Part shown: positions 1-11,305 of the stretch, piece after piece | How the letters are laid out: the number at the start of each line of letters is the position of its first letter | How positions within the stretch are numbered: position 1 is the first letter of the stretch | NCBI GenBank assembly: GCA_025766275.1 | Contig: JAFKAC010000006.1 | Span: forward strand, 1,240,001-1,304,000 | Source of the DNA: Lactarius indigo | Taxonomy: Eukaryota; Basidiomycota; Agaricomycetes; Russulales; Russulaceae | Reading direction: 5' to 3' | Length of the DNA stretch: 64,000 nucleotides | Notes under the pieces: model-generated | Told to the model about the DNA's origin: nothing | The model's database searches: none | Seen by the model: the letters and a program-made list of their open reading frames with translations, nothing else | Position numbers and translations under genes: made by a program

Positions 1-142
1 GTTCCCATTGCCCGTATGATTGGTGTAGTACCACGCAAATGTATATGTTTCGGCGATGCAACGAGAATGACCGTTGAGTGGAAGCTATGTGGAGGTCAAA
101 GGATATCCCTTTCTATCCCTTTCATATATGCACCCGTGCACC

Positions 143-1242
143 CTAGCTCGTCGCTACCGTGTCGGGGAGTTGCTTGAAAATTTCTTCGGCTTCCCATGCC
201 CCAGCCCAGTACCGGACTTGGCACTTGAGACCTAAGCGTTCGCCTTCCCGCGCGATACGATGTTCCAATCCTCGGTATTTGCGACACAGCACCATGTCCT
301 GACTGAAAAAAAAACAAAGCTTTGTCATGGCCCGATCTTACGACCGCGGTGTTCGACCGTACCTTCTCAGCCTCAGAACAGGACAGAAATCGTTTGAGCC
401 GTCCCCGACGTAGACGATGCGGTCATAATCCGTGCCGCGGCGTTTGAGGAACGCGTCGAGCTCGCTACCTGGGGAGCGAGTGTCTGAGTGCCACGTGCCG
501 AGAACAAAAAGTAGGCGGCTGGGTCACCTTTGCAAATATTGGCATCGCAACCAACCGGGCAGTTGTGTTGGGGTCCGTTGACATCGACATGTCGCCTGAG
601 CTTGAGTAGGCCAGACGGGTCCCACTCGGCAGGATTGGTCACTATCTCTGTGAAAAGGTCCTGGAGTCCTTTCGACTTCCAATCGTCAGTCAATAAATGA
701 GATGATGCGACGACGACAACCATGCACGTACTTCTAATATAGTGGAGATGAACACACTGTTGGCGCTAGAGAGACAGAGGAACGTGGTCTGTGGTTTGGC
801 TGCGGCCTTGATCGTCTTGACACCGCGAATCATCGCGGGGTGCTAATGCAGTATTAGCGCGTTATAACAGGCAGGGAAAACCGTCGCGCGGGTGAACTTG
901 CAAATGGTATGATTCGGAGCGCTCCCTCGATATCTTCCCTGGTGTGACCTTGTTCATGGAGTTCCACGTAGGCCTCGGGCTCTGGGAAGACAATCGATGA
1001 AAAATAGAAGAGAAAGGAACCTGTGAGTGCGCTAACACCAGGTCGGTCCATTCAAAGTCATCTTTGATGTTCTTCAATTCTCTACGAATGTCTGGTGCCA
1101 GGACTTCAAAGATCCACCTGTCAGAGTCCTGATCTGCGAGAGACCTGCATTTGCGCGTCAGAACCAGTTACTTTTACTTTAACGCGTGTAGTCACCAGTC
1201 AAAATCAAAGACAATCAGTTGTCGTTCTACTTGCTTAGACAT
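143..1242 (-). CDS. PHOSPHO-type HAD phosphatase
   Basis: Member of the HAD-superfamily Put_Phosphatase group, related to animal PHOSPHO1 (phosphoethanolamine/phosphocholine phosphatase). The fungal substrate is not known from the sequence. The first exon ends in VFDFDW, which carries the nucleophile Asp motif, right after MSKQVERQLI. Later exons give SDRWIFEVLAPDIRRELK, HPAMIRGVKTIKAAAK, FTEIVTNPAEWD, a Cys cluster NCPVGCDANICKG, and the Mg-binding motif YVGDGSNDFCPVLRL. The last exon ends in AEEIFKQLPDTVATS and a stop. All family motifs occur in the expected order in compatible frames, separated by about five short introns, so the gene looks intact. The ATG at 1240-1242 lies 173 bp from the start of the divergent COY1 gene, so the two probably share a promoter region. 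Family is confident; substrate is not. Confidence 0.85.
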
Positions 1243-1415
1243 GAGTTGGATGGCACGGTTGTCTGATCTGATCGACGCGATCACAGAATACAAATAGAAG
1301 TCACGTGTTTCCATATATGAGGTCATGTGATACGCCACCGGACCGTTGCGCTGCGAGCGTGGCGGCGTCTGTGGTGCTCTCTGCTTCTGCTTACAACCGA
1401 CATTCGGGTTGTTTT

Positions 1416-4295
1416 ATGGCCCTTTTAGAACATAATTTCTCTGGTGCTTTAGCGACATGGAGGGGTGTGTATGTTTATTATCTATAATTGCACGCGAGCC
1501 GACACATGTCAGACATCAACCTCACTGAGTTGCAGAAGACTCTCGATTCGCAGGGTCTAGAGCTCGTCGAGAACCAGAAGGAAAGTGTCGTCGGAAGGAA
1601 GGCATTGGCAGACAAAACCAAGGGTAAGTGTCGGTCAACCTTCTGTGCTATCGAAACATGTGTCCCCATTTCAGGATAGACTTCAAAAAGATACCCGATG
1701 AGGAGAAGGCTAACGCGTTCAAGGGCTTACTGAAGTGTGCGTCTCGTCCGTTGTTCGTGTTCGTGCCTGCTCATCCTCTGCTTTACCCCAGCGTATCAAA
1801 CCGAGATTGACAACCTCACAAAACGCTCCAAGTCTGCAGAGAGCGCGTTCCTTAGTTTGTACAAGGTATTAGCAGAGGCCCCCGATCCCTATCCGCTCCT
1901 CGAGGTTGCCGTCGTACGTTGTTATGCCCACGCACTACGCGAGCTTTCCTTTACGAGTTTTCTAGGACCAGACAGTCAAAGTCGCAGAGGCTCGGGATCT
2001 GGAGGATGAGCTACAACGCGTCAAGGCCGAGAATGCCGAGCTGCAAAGGCGTGTCTCCGAATTTGCGAACCTCGAAACCGCGAAGAAAAGGGCCGAAAGC
2101 AGAGCGGAGCAGTTGGAGGAGAAGGTGCGTGTCTAGTCCTCCTCTAGCAGAACGGGGGCCGACTCTGGGGGGGCTATAGATGGATGCTGCCATTCACGAG
2201 CGGGTTGCACAGAAGGAGAACGAGCTCAACGCCACATACGACGAGAAGATGCGCAACTACGAGGAAAGGTGCACCACGGTTGTCCTATTTTTCTGCGTTA
2301 TCTATTTGTTGAATTTCGTGCCAGGGAACAGGGCTTGCACCGTCAGGTTTCCCTCTTGAAGGACCAGCTTCGTGATCTGCGCGTTTCCAACGAATCAACT
2401 GAGGCGAGACTACTGGACCAGAGCCAACGACTGGGTAAAGTCTCCTTTTAGTTTGGCTACCTCGTCTGATTGTAGCTAGACCAGGAGGTGGTTGCGAAGC
2501 TCGCAGAGATGGACATGGTTGTTGCAGAACTGGAGCGTGCAAATACCAGGGCAGCTACCGTCGAACGTCGTAACGTATAGAATTTGTTTTGCTCCTCTCA
2601 TGCTACCTACTAATGCTTACGTGCTTTAGGAACTCCTGCGCGCAGAGATTGAGTCTCTCAAGACCGGCAACGACAGGTCTGATCGGTAATGGATTCCTTT
2701 TAGCAACTGCGCGTACTCTCACTTGTTTTTCAGTGTCAAACACCTCGAGCTCCAGGTTGCCTCCTTGGAAGCGGAAGTTGATCGCTTGTCGCAATCTTTT
2801 GGCTCACAGAAGGCTGTGACAGCGACTGTTGAGTCCAATGCTCGCAAAGCGGCGGAAGAACACGCAAGGGACGCCTCAAGCGCGGTATGCAGCGTGCGTT
2901 TGTGGGGGTGCCAGAACTGACGATTATCGGTAAGGCACGAGAGATTGAACAGTTAAGACAATCACTCAGAGGGTACGCCGACTACGACGAGATAAAGAGA
3001 GAGCTCGAAATCATGAAGGTATGGGGCCGGGATACGTGTTCGGTCGCTTGTGCTCATGGTGTGCTGCAGTACGTCGAGTTTGCTGGTCTTGAAGGCGACC
3101 TAGACGAGGAGGAAGGATTTGCTTCCGATAATCAGCTGGGCCTGCAACTTCCAAATCCAAACGCATCCAAAGCGAACGCCCATCCGGCTAGCTCACTCGA
3201 GGCTCTGCTAGCGACTAAAAATAAGCGCATTCTCGAGGAGTTGACCAAGTTCCGGGTTGGTCTCCACCTTAATTGTGCTGTGATCTTTAATGCCGACTTC
3301 ACCCGTCTAGATTCTACATACCGAGCTCGAAGCATCACTCCAGCGTGCTCAAGATGATCTTGCATCTACCACACAAGAACTAGAAAAACATCGGCGGCTC
3401 AACGAGAGACTCGAATCTGACTTGCTCAAGATCGAACAGCATGGAAACGGCGACGCTACCCCAGTAGATCCCGCGGAGGACGATGTCCTAGCCGGACTGG
3501 GGCTCGAACTTGGCTTGGCAACCAAAGCCTCTTCCTCGAATGTGGGTTGGCTCCTTCCTGAACTCTAAAATGGGGCTGATTCGTGCGGTTTTGGGGTATT
3601 AAGAGTGATCCATCGGCACAAGCCAAACCTATACCTTTCACACCTTCCGCGGATACGTCTATTCTCCCTATCGTCACCAGCCAACGTGACCGCTTCCGGC
3701 AACGGAACGCAGAACTTGAAGAGGTATGGGCGCCTGTCATCTTCTGTTGCCCCCACGCTCAGTCGTATTACCCGCCACGTGCGGAACGCAGGAGCTCCGT
3801 AAACAGTTCCAGGTGATCTCTGAGCTACGCGCCGAAATCCGGAGCCTCCAGTCCGACAACCTCAAACTCTACGAGAAGGTCCGCTACATGCAGAGTTATC
3901 GCGAGAACAACGCACACTCGACGCTCGACCCCCTCCCCTCGTCCTCCACGAGCGCGCCCAGCACGACCGAGCTGACCAAATACAGCGCGCGCTACGAAGA
4001 AGCCATGAACCCGTTCGAGGCATTCCGTGGTCGCGTGCGTCCCCTTTCTTCTTCCCCCGTCCAGCTCTGATTTCTTATGCGCATGCAGGAAGCAGCGCGT
4101 GCATATTCGAATCTGAACCCGCTGGAACGTGGTGTCCTCGTGCTGACACGTGCGGTCCTGGGTAATCGCCGCGCGCGTAACGCGTTCATCGTCTATGCCG
4201 TCGGACTGCATGCGCTCGTCATGTTCACGCTATATGAGTGCACGGCGTCGTCGAGCTCACAGTCGCGGATACAGCCCGTTCCTTATCCACAGTAA
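1416..4295 (+). CDS. COY1: Golgi CASP-family protein (Coy1)
   Basis: Golgi membrane golgin of the CASP/CUX1 splice-form family, acting as a coiled-coil tether in intra-Golgi traffic. The first exon (MALLEHNFSGALATWR) ends at a GT near 1458, and the splice creates ..ATWRDINLTELQKT.., the conserved family N-terminus. This fixes the start at 1416 rather than at a later in-frame ATG. About a dozen exons follow and encode almost continuous coiled coil (for example RRVSEFANLETAKKRAE, IEQLRQSLRGYADYDEI). The C-terminal CASP domain (NPLERGVLVLTRAVLG) leads into one transmembrane segment, AFIVYAVGLHALVMFTLY, and a short tail ending in VPYPQ. This is the tail-anchored topology expected for the family. 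Every junction checked splices in frame. Confidence 0.9.
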
Positions 4296-4680
4296 ATGGT
4301 TGTCGGCGCTTGCGGCGACCCGAGCAGGAGTTCTTACAGTTCGTCACCTATTGCATATTGATAGCCAGTCGGGATGGCAATCAGACATCTCTTATTCTTA
4401 TTAAACCCTCATGGTCGAGATAGTGTGCGCCAGAAAGACAATAATTAATGGTCTCTAGCACAAGTGACAGATACTGTATCGCGTGTCCTAAATTCCAGCA
4501 ATACGTTAAGCATGAGGCGACCCTCGTTCAAATCAAATCCGAGCGGCGTGATAAATATAGGATAGATGGAAGCGTGAACTAATGGTTAATCGGTTGTGGG
4601 GCAGGTCTGGCCGTGAAAGTTTCGACCGACCAGACGGCATCAGTATCAGAAACACTTCGCCCCAGGTTTCTCAGGGGGAT

Positions 4681-6552
4681 TCAGTTCCCGCTCCGGCCAC
4701 GACCGGCACCCTGTGTCTCTGTGGGAACGACATCGTAACCACTGGTGCCAAGATCGGCGGGTAAACGTGCGGTCTCGTCCAACGCGTCCGTAGCGGACAG
4801 AAGTGGCGCATCCTCGCTCCCCAAGCCCGCATCCGCAGCCGGAGTGGCTCCCTCCGATGGACGCAGGAAGCGCGGCGGTTGCACTAGGTTGTTGAACAAG
4901 AACTGAATCAAAAGGCAAACTTATTAGTACGGAAAGAGAATGGCAGCGAGTCACGCACCGTGCCATAGACCAACAGGCCGAAGCCAGCGACCTGCAGGAG
5001 TGAAATCGGCCACATCAGAATCTCCCATCCCAATGTCAAGCTGACGATCCAAATCGCCAGGGTCCTGCACGTATCCGTCAAGCTGCGTGCCGTCGCGCTT
5101 ACGTACTTTGTCACGCTCAAGCCGAAGAAGTTGAACAGGGCGATGGAACAGGCGATGACGATGCCAGAGTAGAGTACACTGGGAGTGTCAACGAGCTGGT
5201 GCCAGCCGCGGACGAGGTCGAACCAGGCCGCTGCGGGTGACGATGGCGGAAGTTTGACGAGTGGGAGGAGGGGCATGAGAAAAAGAACGGAGATCGTGCC
5301 AAATAGACCCTCGTAACCGACGGCAAGAAGAGGTGGGATACTATACTGCCCAAGGATCTTCTCTTCAACGACGAATTGAGTCGCAGTGCTAAGGGCCATG
5401 TTAGTGCACGGACAAAGAATGATTTCATGTCGACTTACAAAATTTGCGCGAACAGAATGAAAAAGACACCTGGACGGTAAAAGTGGGTCAATAAAGGAAT
5501 GAACAATCGAAAGGATCCTGCAAATACCAATAACGACCTTGGCTGCCTCAGTGTCCTCGACGGTCCCGTTCGCCGGTAAATCGGTAGGTGCCGTCGGATC
5601 TAACATGTTGACAAAAGACAGAGCAGTCGAGCGGAGGGTATCCTTGACAAGTGAACCACTGAAACCGACTAAAGAAACGCCTCCCATAACCGTCACCAAT
5701 GAGAGCCACCTTGAGCGGACGTGAAGGCATTAGACAGAGTACGGAGAGTCAAGCGAGGCGCGTACTGATATAGATATAGCTTGCGGCGCAAGAACAGCAC
5801 TGAAAGGATCCCGACGAAAAGCACGAGCGCCCCACGCGTCATTTGGTAGATCGATACCGGGGTGTACAATAAGCCGACATTCATGAGCTGCGCAACCACA
5901 AGTCACATATACGAACTGTGCCGCAGGGAGAGCAATTTACGGACCGTTGTTCCGGTAAGGTCGCACAGAGCGGGGAGCCAGAGCAATAGAACGCGCCGTC
6001 CTGTCAATTTCTGCGGCTGGAGCTTTTGGGACTCGGTAAGCTCTGCGAGAGTGCTATCAGAGTCCCCTTCGGGCAGCTGAATCGACCCAGCACGCCAGCG
6101 CTTCGACAGGTACTCGTAAAGCACTGGCAGGAAACCTGACACGGCCCAACTTGGTCTGAGACAGGGGCGGAAGGGAAAGAAAAGTAAGCGCACAAAGCAT
6201 TTCCCCGACTAGAAGGAAAAATACGGGTTCAGTGTGACGGTGGATAGGGAAAGAGGGGTAGCATACGGAACATCTGGAGGGTCTGCCATACTGGTTGCTC
6301 ATATAGGACGTGGCGTCGTGGGTCGGGATCATCGCAGTTCTCTACGCATTGCATATCCTGAGCAGAAGAGAAGGTGAGAATACGCTTGCAGAAGAGAACA
6401 AGAAATTGTTCGTGCCTGGTACTTGGACCAGAGGGAATTACAGGCACCCTGGGAAAGCACATAAATAACGAGCAGACTAGAGTAGGAGAGTCGGGACGGA
6501 CAGTGAGAATCATCCCCGAAATAAGGGCGGGGACGAGGAAACGTGTCGACAT
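4681..6552 (-). CDS. SLC35F6: SLC35F6-like multipass transporter
   Basis: Drug/metabolite-transporter superfamily protein (EamA fold) closest to SLC35F6 (C2orf18/ANT2BP); its substrate is uncertain. The start exon MSTRFLVPALISGMILT splices to GACNSLWSKYQ. The segment MNVGLLYTPVSIYQMTRGA and then LFVGILSVLFLRRKLYLYQY are the typical SLC35F6 central helices. Further on come VVIGVFFILFAQIF, then TATQFVVEEKILGQYSIPPL and AVGYEGLFGTISVLFLMPLL. The last exons give LQVAGFGLLVYGT, then FLFNNLVQPPRFLRPS and a hydrophilic tail rich in Gly, Asp and Thr ending at 4681. About ten hydrophobic segments are visible. A short exon near 5428-5470 is needed to rebuild the ..FAQIF.. helix, and with it all frames agree. 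Introns are about 50 nt. Confidence 0.85.
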
Positions 6553-6647
6553 TGTGTCTGTGGCTGTTGAGAATAGAAGAACGGAACACAGACGCAGGCA
6601 CTCAGCCCATCACCGACACTAACACGGAACGCGCCGGCGTGATCACA

Positions 6648-6655
6648 TGACGTCA
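6648..6655. promoter_or_regulatory. CRE/ATF-type palindrome TGACGTCA
   Basis: A perfect TGACGTCA octamer lies about 95 bp upstream of the SLC35F6-like ATG. This is the consensus site for ATF/CREB bZIP factors. It could instead be chance; function is inferred only from sequence and position. Confidence 0.4.
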
Positions 6656-7779
6656 TCAATTTAGTCACGCGCACCGCTGCATACGCTCCCCTATGCCACA
6701 CACCGCGCCCCATACCCTCTGAGCAGATTCACGTGCTTCATTGAGAATGTTACTTCAATACAGTTCTTGGGCTGACAGGGATCAGTTGAGACGGTGCACT
6801 GGCACGCTCCTGCACATTCTGAACGTCCGAGTAACTTGAGAATGTAACTATCATAAGCTCCTGCCCTCGATACACCATCTGATAAGTCTAATGAGATGCG
6901 CAATTAGGCCCTCACTCGTCCCAGTTCCCATCTCCGTGAACTCGAAGTGTTCACACGTTTAAAGAACGGGCTCCATGGCTGAGCACTAGAGAGAAGGGTG
7001 AAAGGGCGTTTGTGAGTACTCGACAAGGTACTCGGGGCCAGCTGTTTTTGCGGCAGCAGTTAAGTCACGGGATACAGTAGGCAGGGTTGAGTCTGTTGAG
7101 CAAGTGCTGCAGCCCTCATATGTCCCGGCTGATGCTGCCAGACGGTACGCACAGTCATGTTGTGCACGAACATAATCACTTTCCCCTCCATCTTGCGCCT
7201 GTGTACTGTAACCCCTCCTGAATCTTTGTCTTGCTACTCCCAATAGGGCACCTCCGGCACAGCAGGCGAGACATCGTGCATCGCGGCAAAAGCTACAAGC
7301 CGTGTGAGCGATGAGAGCCCCCAGCTCGGCGCCATCGTCATATTTTCTTGTAGTGGGGACCGAACGGAATGGGTTGGCACATATAGAGCATCGACTCCGC
7401 TTTTCTTCTCTGCGGAGCTTGAGGCCAGGCAATCCCAGGACGCCTGGGTCAGTGGGTCTTCCCTGGGTTCAGCGCTGGGTAATATGAATACATTGTCCCG
7501 CTCGACGATGGGTGCATACTTGATCTGAAAGGAATACAAGATAACGCTGTTGGACTTGCTGTTCTCCATCTCAGAGTGAGCTCTCCCTCTCCTTGCCCCA
7601 GCGCTTGGATGACTGATGCATAGCTGGACGGTACTGCAGGATTAGGAAAGGGGGAATTGAGTTCGAGTTCGAAGCCTCAGACAAGCGCTTACGCCAACAG
7701 CCATTCACCCACTCATGCTGTCACCATTCCTGCCGTTGGGCTACAGATAACAGCAGGAGCATGGTGTTGGTTAGTTGGG
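6656..7779. other. stretch without a recognised gene
   Basis: No protein family was recognised on either strand. A minus-strand ORF begins MENSKSNSVILYSFQ near 7569 and others end near 6986, but none has familiar motifs. They could be 3' exons of the fragment described at 7780-8213 or noise. Confidence 0.4.
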
Positions 7780-8213
7780 GCATCTCACCTCCCATGCCCG
7801 TGCGAAAGGGCTGCTCGAACGCGTTCTTTAGTCTGGCGACTTTTTCCAGGCAGGACATGGGGATTCGCGCGAGGTGCACCGCATCAGCCCGTGCGTTTTC
7901 AATAGAACTCTGTCCTCAACATGTCCTGTCAGAAAAATGGGATAGGTGAAAGTGGGTAGGTGAACACACAACAAATGGCGCACGCAGCGTCTCCAAGTCC
8001 GTCTGTTCAGAAACTCAATACTCGTGAACACCGCACGTAGGACTGCACGGTCTTGAACATGCGCTCGCATATCAGCATGGGGGGCCGATGCTTGGACTGG
8101 TTGTAGGTCGAGAGGTATTGGGCTGTTTCGTCTTCTTTGCATGCACACGCGTGAGTTTGCGAGAGCTGTAGTGTGGACATGCGGTTCCACCGTTTGATCA
8201 GAAGGTAGGCCAT
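7780..8213 (-). CDS. unrecognised protein fragment, possibly spliced
   Basis: I do not recognise this product. From an ATG at 8211-8213 the frame reads MAYLLIKRWNRMSTLQ.., then ERMFKTVQSYVR. A possible intron of about 100 nt ending TTTTTCTGACAG would join it to DMLRTEF. The next coding-like stretch, ENARADAVHLARIP then MSCLEKVARLKNAFEQP, lies one frame over and ends at a good donor GTGAGA. Composition looks coding, but exon joins are uncertain and one extra base seems to break the frame near 7900. It could be a real small gene, a fragment, or chance. Confidence 0.25.
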
Positions 8214-8720
8214 GGTGGTGATGTTGCGCGGGCGGGCAGACTCTCGTCAGCTCTCCAATGGGGATCCCAGTCCCCCGCCCAGAGCGAGAGGGTGAGCGGG
8301 ACGCGTAAGAGTAAGGTGAGCACAGCACACGGTGTCACACATGAGGAGAACATGGTATGCGGAGGTTTTAAGCCTGACCCAAACGTGCTATGCACTGGTG
8401 GATGACAGGGTCAAGTTCTCAGTGCTGTCTCAGCCTTCAATCAAAAACACATGTGTATAGAAGACCATTGGTTTAAGTGAACCAGTATCTTACTGAAGTT
8501 GAAGAACATCACGAGGAGGGACAAGTAGATTCATTGTTGAATGGTTCCGAAGCTGTGTACTAGTTGAGCCGTGTACTTGGAGCCAGAGAAATTGTTCACG
8601 GCAGTGCGTTCTTTGCTTCAAAAGCCCTTTCGAAGTGTAAATTAGATCAAGTGCGATTTAAGCTGGACCGAAGTTCTTTAAAGTGGGTATTATTATGTCG
8701 TACAGTACCAATTCGGCATT

Positions 8721-11011
8721 CTATGCCCGGCGCGCGCCAGGCGTCGCCTTTCTCGTTTCCCAGAATTCGAGTGCTCTCTTCGCCGCATCCAACGTTGGTT
8801 GCATACCCTACCACCATTTCTGTCAGTCCGACCGGCTATCAGAGGGGAGGTGCACTCAACGGTTTGCACTCGTGTCCGGTCAACGCCCGTCATCTCCGCA
8901 GCCCTCACAATCGCCGCCACCTTTTCTGGCGTTTTGGTCAAATACCCCGCCATGCGCGTCGCCTTGGCCGTCTTCTGCGCGAGCGTGGTAGGTCCGCCCA
9001 GCGTCGTCTCTCCAACGGGAGGATAGATCGCGGACCAAAACTGGCGCAGGAACTCGTTCGCGGCCGTCTGGCAAGTACGCATCTGCCTAAATATTTCTTC
9101 TGGGATGTCAGCCTTGCGTTTTTGAGCGTCCAGCCGCGTGGCGACGTTCTGCGTCATGGACGCGAGCGCGGCTTCTGCCGGCTTGCGGTCGGTCTTTAGC
9201 TGCGCGAGATGTCCCTGCCACCCTTCGAGGTCACGTCTCATTTGTTGCCAAGCAGCTCGCACGTCCACAGCCTATCGTTTGCGCAGTTATATCGTGGTTG
9301 CGAGATATGAAATGACTCAGTCTTACGGGTCGTGGGGCCTGCTCAGCAGATGCAGCAGCGCCTGCACGCGATTCAAAGTAGCGCTGACGGTCCTGCATCT
9401 CCAACAAAACACCAGACGAGGGCTCTGGGTTGTGTAAATCGGCCAGATCGATCTGCGAGTAATGACCGGCCGACTGGAGCGGGTGGTGAACGAGAGTTAA
9501 CTGGTGTATTTTTGAGACCACGTACATCACTAGCACCCCCTGAGTCTAGTCTGCGCCGCTTTCCGGTGCCGTCGGTAGAACTGTGGGGAATACATTCATC
9601 ACTCGCGCAGTCAGAGTACGACCAGACCCACATAGCGGACTTAAGCAGGCGTTCAGAGTGTTCGTTGAACTTGCGAATAAGTGGTAGTGCTCCACGCTGC
9701 TTCCCCGCCTGCATTGTCACGTCCCTCTCGTTCCCGGTCTGCGGTGAGTCAACACATAGGCTGAACTAGAGAGGAACGAGCTTCAAACCTCTTCGTGATC
9801 CTCACGGGTTGCTTCGAGGTCTATGAACATGTCTACCTCGTCGTCCCGCGGTTTCCTGGGCTCCAGCTCTGTGGGACATACGTTAGTGGGGACGGGTCGC
9901 ACCCGAATAAGGGGACCTCACCGTCATCTGGCTTTTCTAGATACTTGTCGAAGATCGCGTCGTCCTTAACGACATGCTGGGTTGCAGTGGAACGAATCGA
10001 TGCTCGATGCGAATGAAAAAGCTTTGACTGAAAATATCGCTTCCAAAATTCGGCTTCCGACAACTACCGTACAGAATATAAGACGCGGTACGGCGCAAGG
10101 ACTTTGAGATGGGTACTTTGCTCGGCACGTTCTCGTCGTAGGCCTTTGCAACGACAGGATACTCATCAAATATATCGTGCACAAGTTGCGGCGTGATCAC
10201 AATCTTGACTTCGCCACCCTCGACGGCCTGTGGTCTCGGGTCCACCAGCTGACCTGGTCGGCCCTTCTTTTGAGAGTCGGAAGCGGCCTGCGCCAGCAGG
10301 AGATGCTAGGACACAATCCTACGTCAAATATGGCGTGTCGCGGGTGGGCGTGTCGCACACCTCGCGTCCCTCCCAGAACTCCGTCTCGGTAATCTGACCA
10401 GACATGACCAATTCGCGATGAAGAGCCGCAAGCTCGGGCGTATTCAACAAAACCTTTTTACGGATGTGGAAGTCGTTGATAGGGTCGTTCACAGGGGTCC
10501 CCCGATGACTCGAAACGGACTCGGCACGAGAGTCTGAAGGGCGAGGAGTGGCGGGGGCGGGGCGCGACGAACAGCACCGTTGGAGGAAGAAGTGGGCGTT
10601 TTGACGCCTGTTTGCGGGGGCTGTATCGCGCCAGTGTCGCGCGCAGCGCGGTTATTGCTGATAATAGTCGTGAGCTGGGCCTTAAACATCTCGCGTTCTG
10701 TCAGGGCCACAGGAGGGGGGGAAGTGAAGGCAAAGTTGTGGCCATTGCTATCATTCTCGAGGCCTATTTTAAGGCGCACTTGAGCTGCACCTTCCTTCGA
10801 GGAAAAGAGAGCTGAAAGGAAGGGTAGGGGTGTAAAAATGAAAAATGTAGCCCAAAAGGCTGACGTCAAACGTACAAGAGACTTCTGTGTGTGCCACATG
10901 CACAGCGGGTGCCTTCTTTCCATCCTGGGTCCATTGAAGATGAGTAGAGGTAAGCTCTAGAAGCCCTGGGAGTTTCTTGTATGAGACCTTGGCGGTGCAG
11001 ACCGTCGACAT
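8721..11011 (-). CDS. TFB1: TFIIH subunit Tfb1/p62
   Basis: Core subunit of TFIIH, acting in RNA polymerase II initiation and nucleotide excision repair in the nucleus. The N-terminal PH-like domain starts MSTVCTAKVSYKKLPG and continues LFSSKEGAAQVRLKIGL. Next come the BSD-type regions HIRKKVLLNTPELAALHREL and LSEAEFWKRYFQSKLFHSHR. These are followed by FDKYLEKPDD, MQAGKQRGALPLIRKFNEHS and DLADLHNPEPSSGVLLEMQD. A final 53-nt intron (GTTGAG..GGTAG) joins ..GVDRTRVQT to GMQPTLDAAKRALEFWETRK, and the stop is at 8721-8723. One join in the Pro/Ser-rich linker near 10,500-10,580 needs either a 44-nt intron or a frame change. Start is certain from the PH-domain match; the gene is divergent from uS9m. 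Confidence 0.9.
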
Positions 11012-11083
11012 TCAGAAAGAACTCGTGCCCGGTGTAGTGCCCCGCTCATCTCTTTACATTAGATAAGCCACAGTTGGGCCTGG

Positions 11084-11116
11084 CCCATTGGCACTCGCAA
11101 CCCATTGGCACTCGCA
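11084..11116. promoter_or_regulatory. direct repeat with two inverted CCAAT boxes
   Basis: The 16-mer CCCATTGGCACTCGCA occurs twice (11084-11099 and 11101-11116) between the divergent TFB1 and uS9m starts. Each copy holds ATTGG, the reverse of CCAAT, the site bound by the fungal HAP/CBC complex. Function is inferred; the repeat itself is seen directly. Confidence 0.45.
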
Positions 11117-11305
11117 CTTGCACCTTGACTCGCACCGGCAACGAGAAATAATTTAACCACCGTGTAATAGCATTTGGTAACCGAGTCAGACTGGCAGACC
11201 TCACTCGAAGTTTCTCCCCTTGACTCGGAGTTTCCCTACAAATAGCTTATGTCATCATCTGAAAATGCCCAGTTGTCCTCTTCGTAGTTTATAGTGAACT
11301 GTCAT

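Noticed and set aside
8564..9199. 211-residue plus-strand open frame
   Set aside because: Antisense shadow of the last TFB1 exons, whose protein motifs are clear on the minus strand; it opens with TTG, not ATG.
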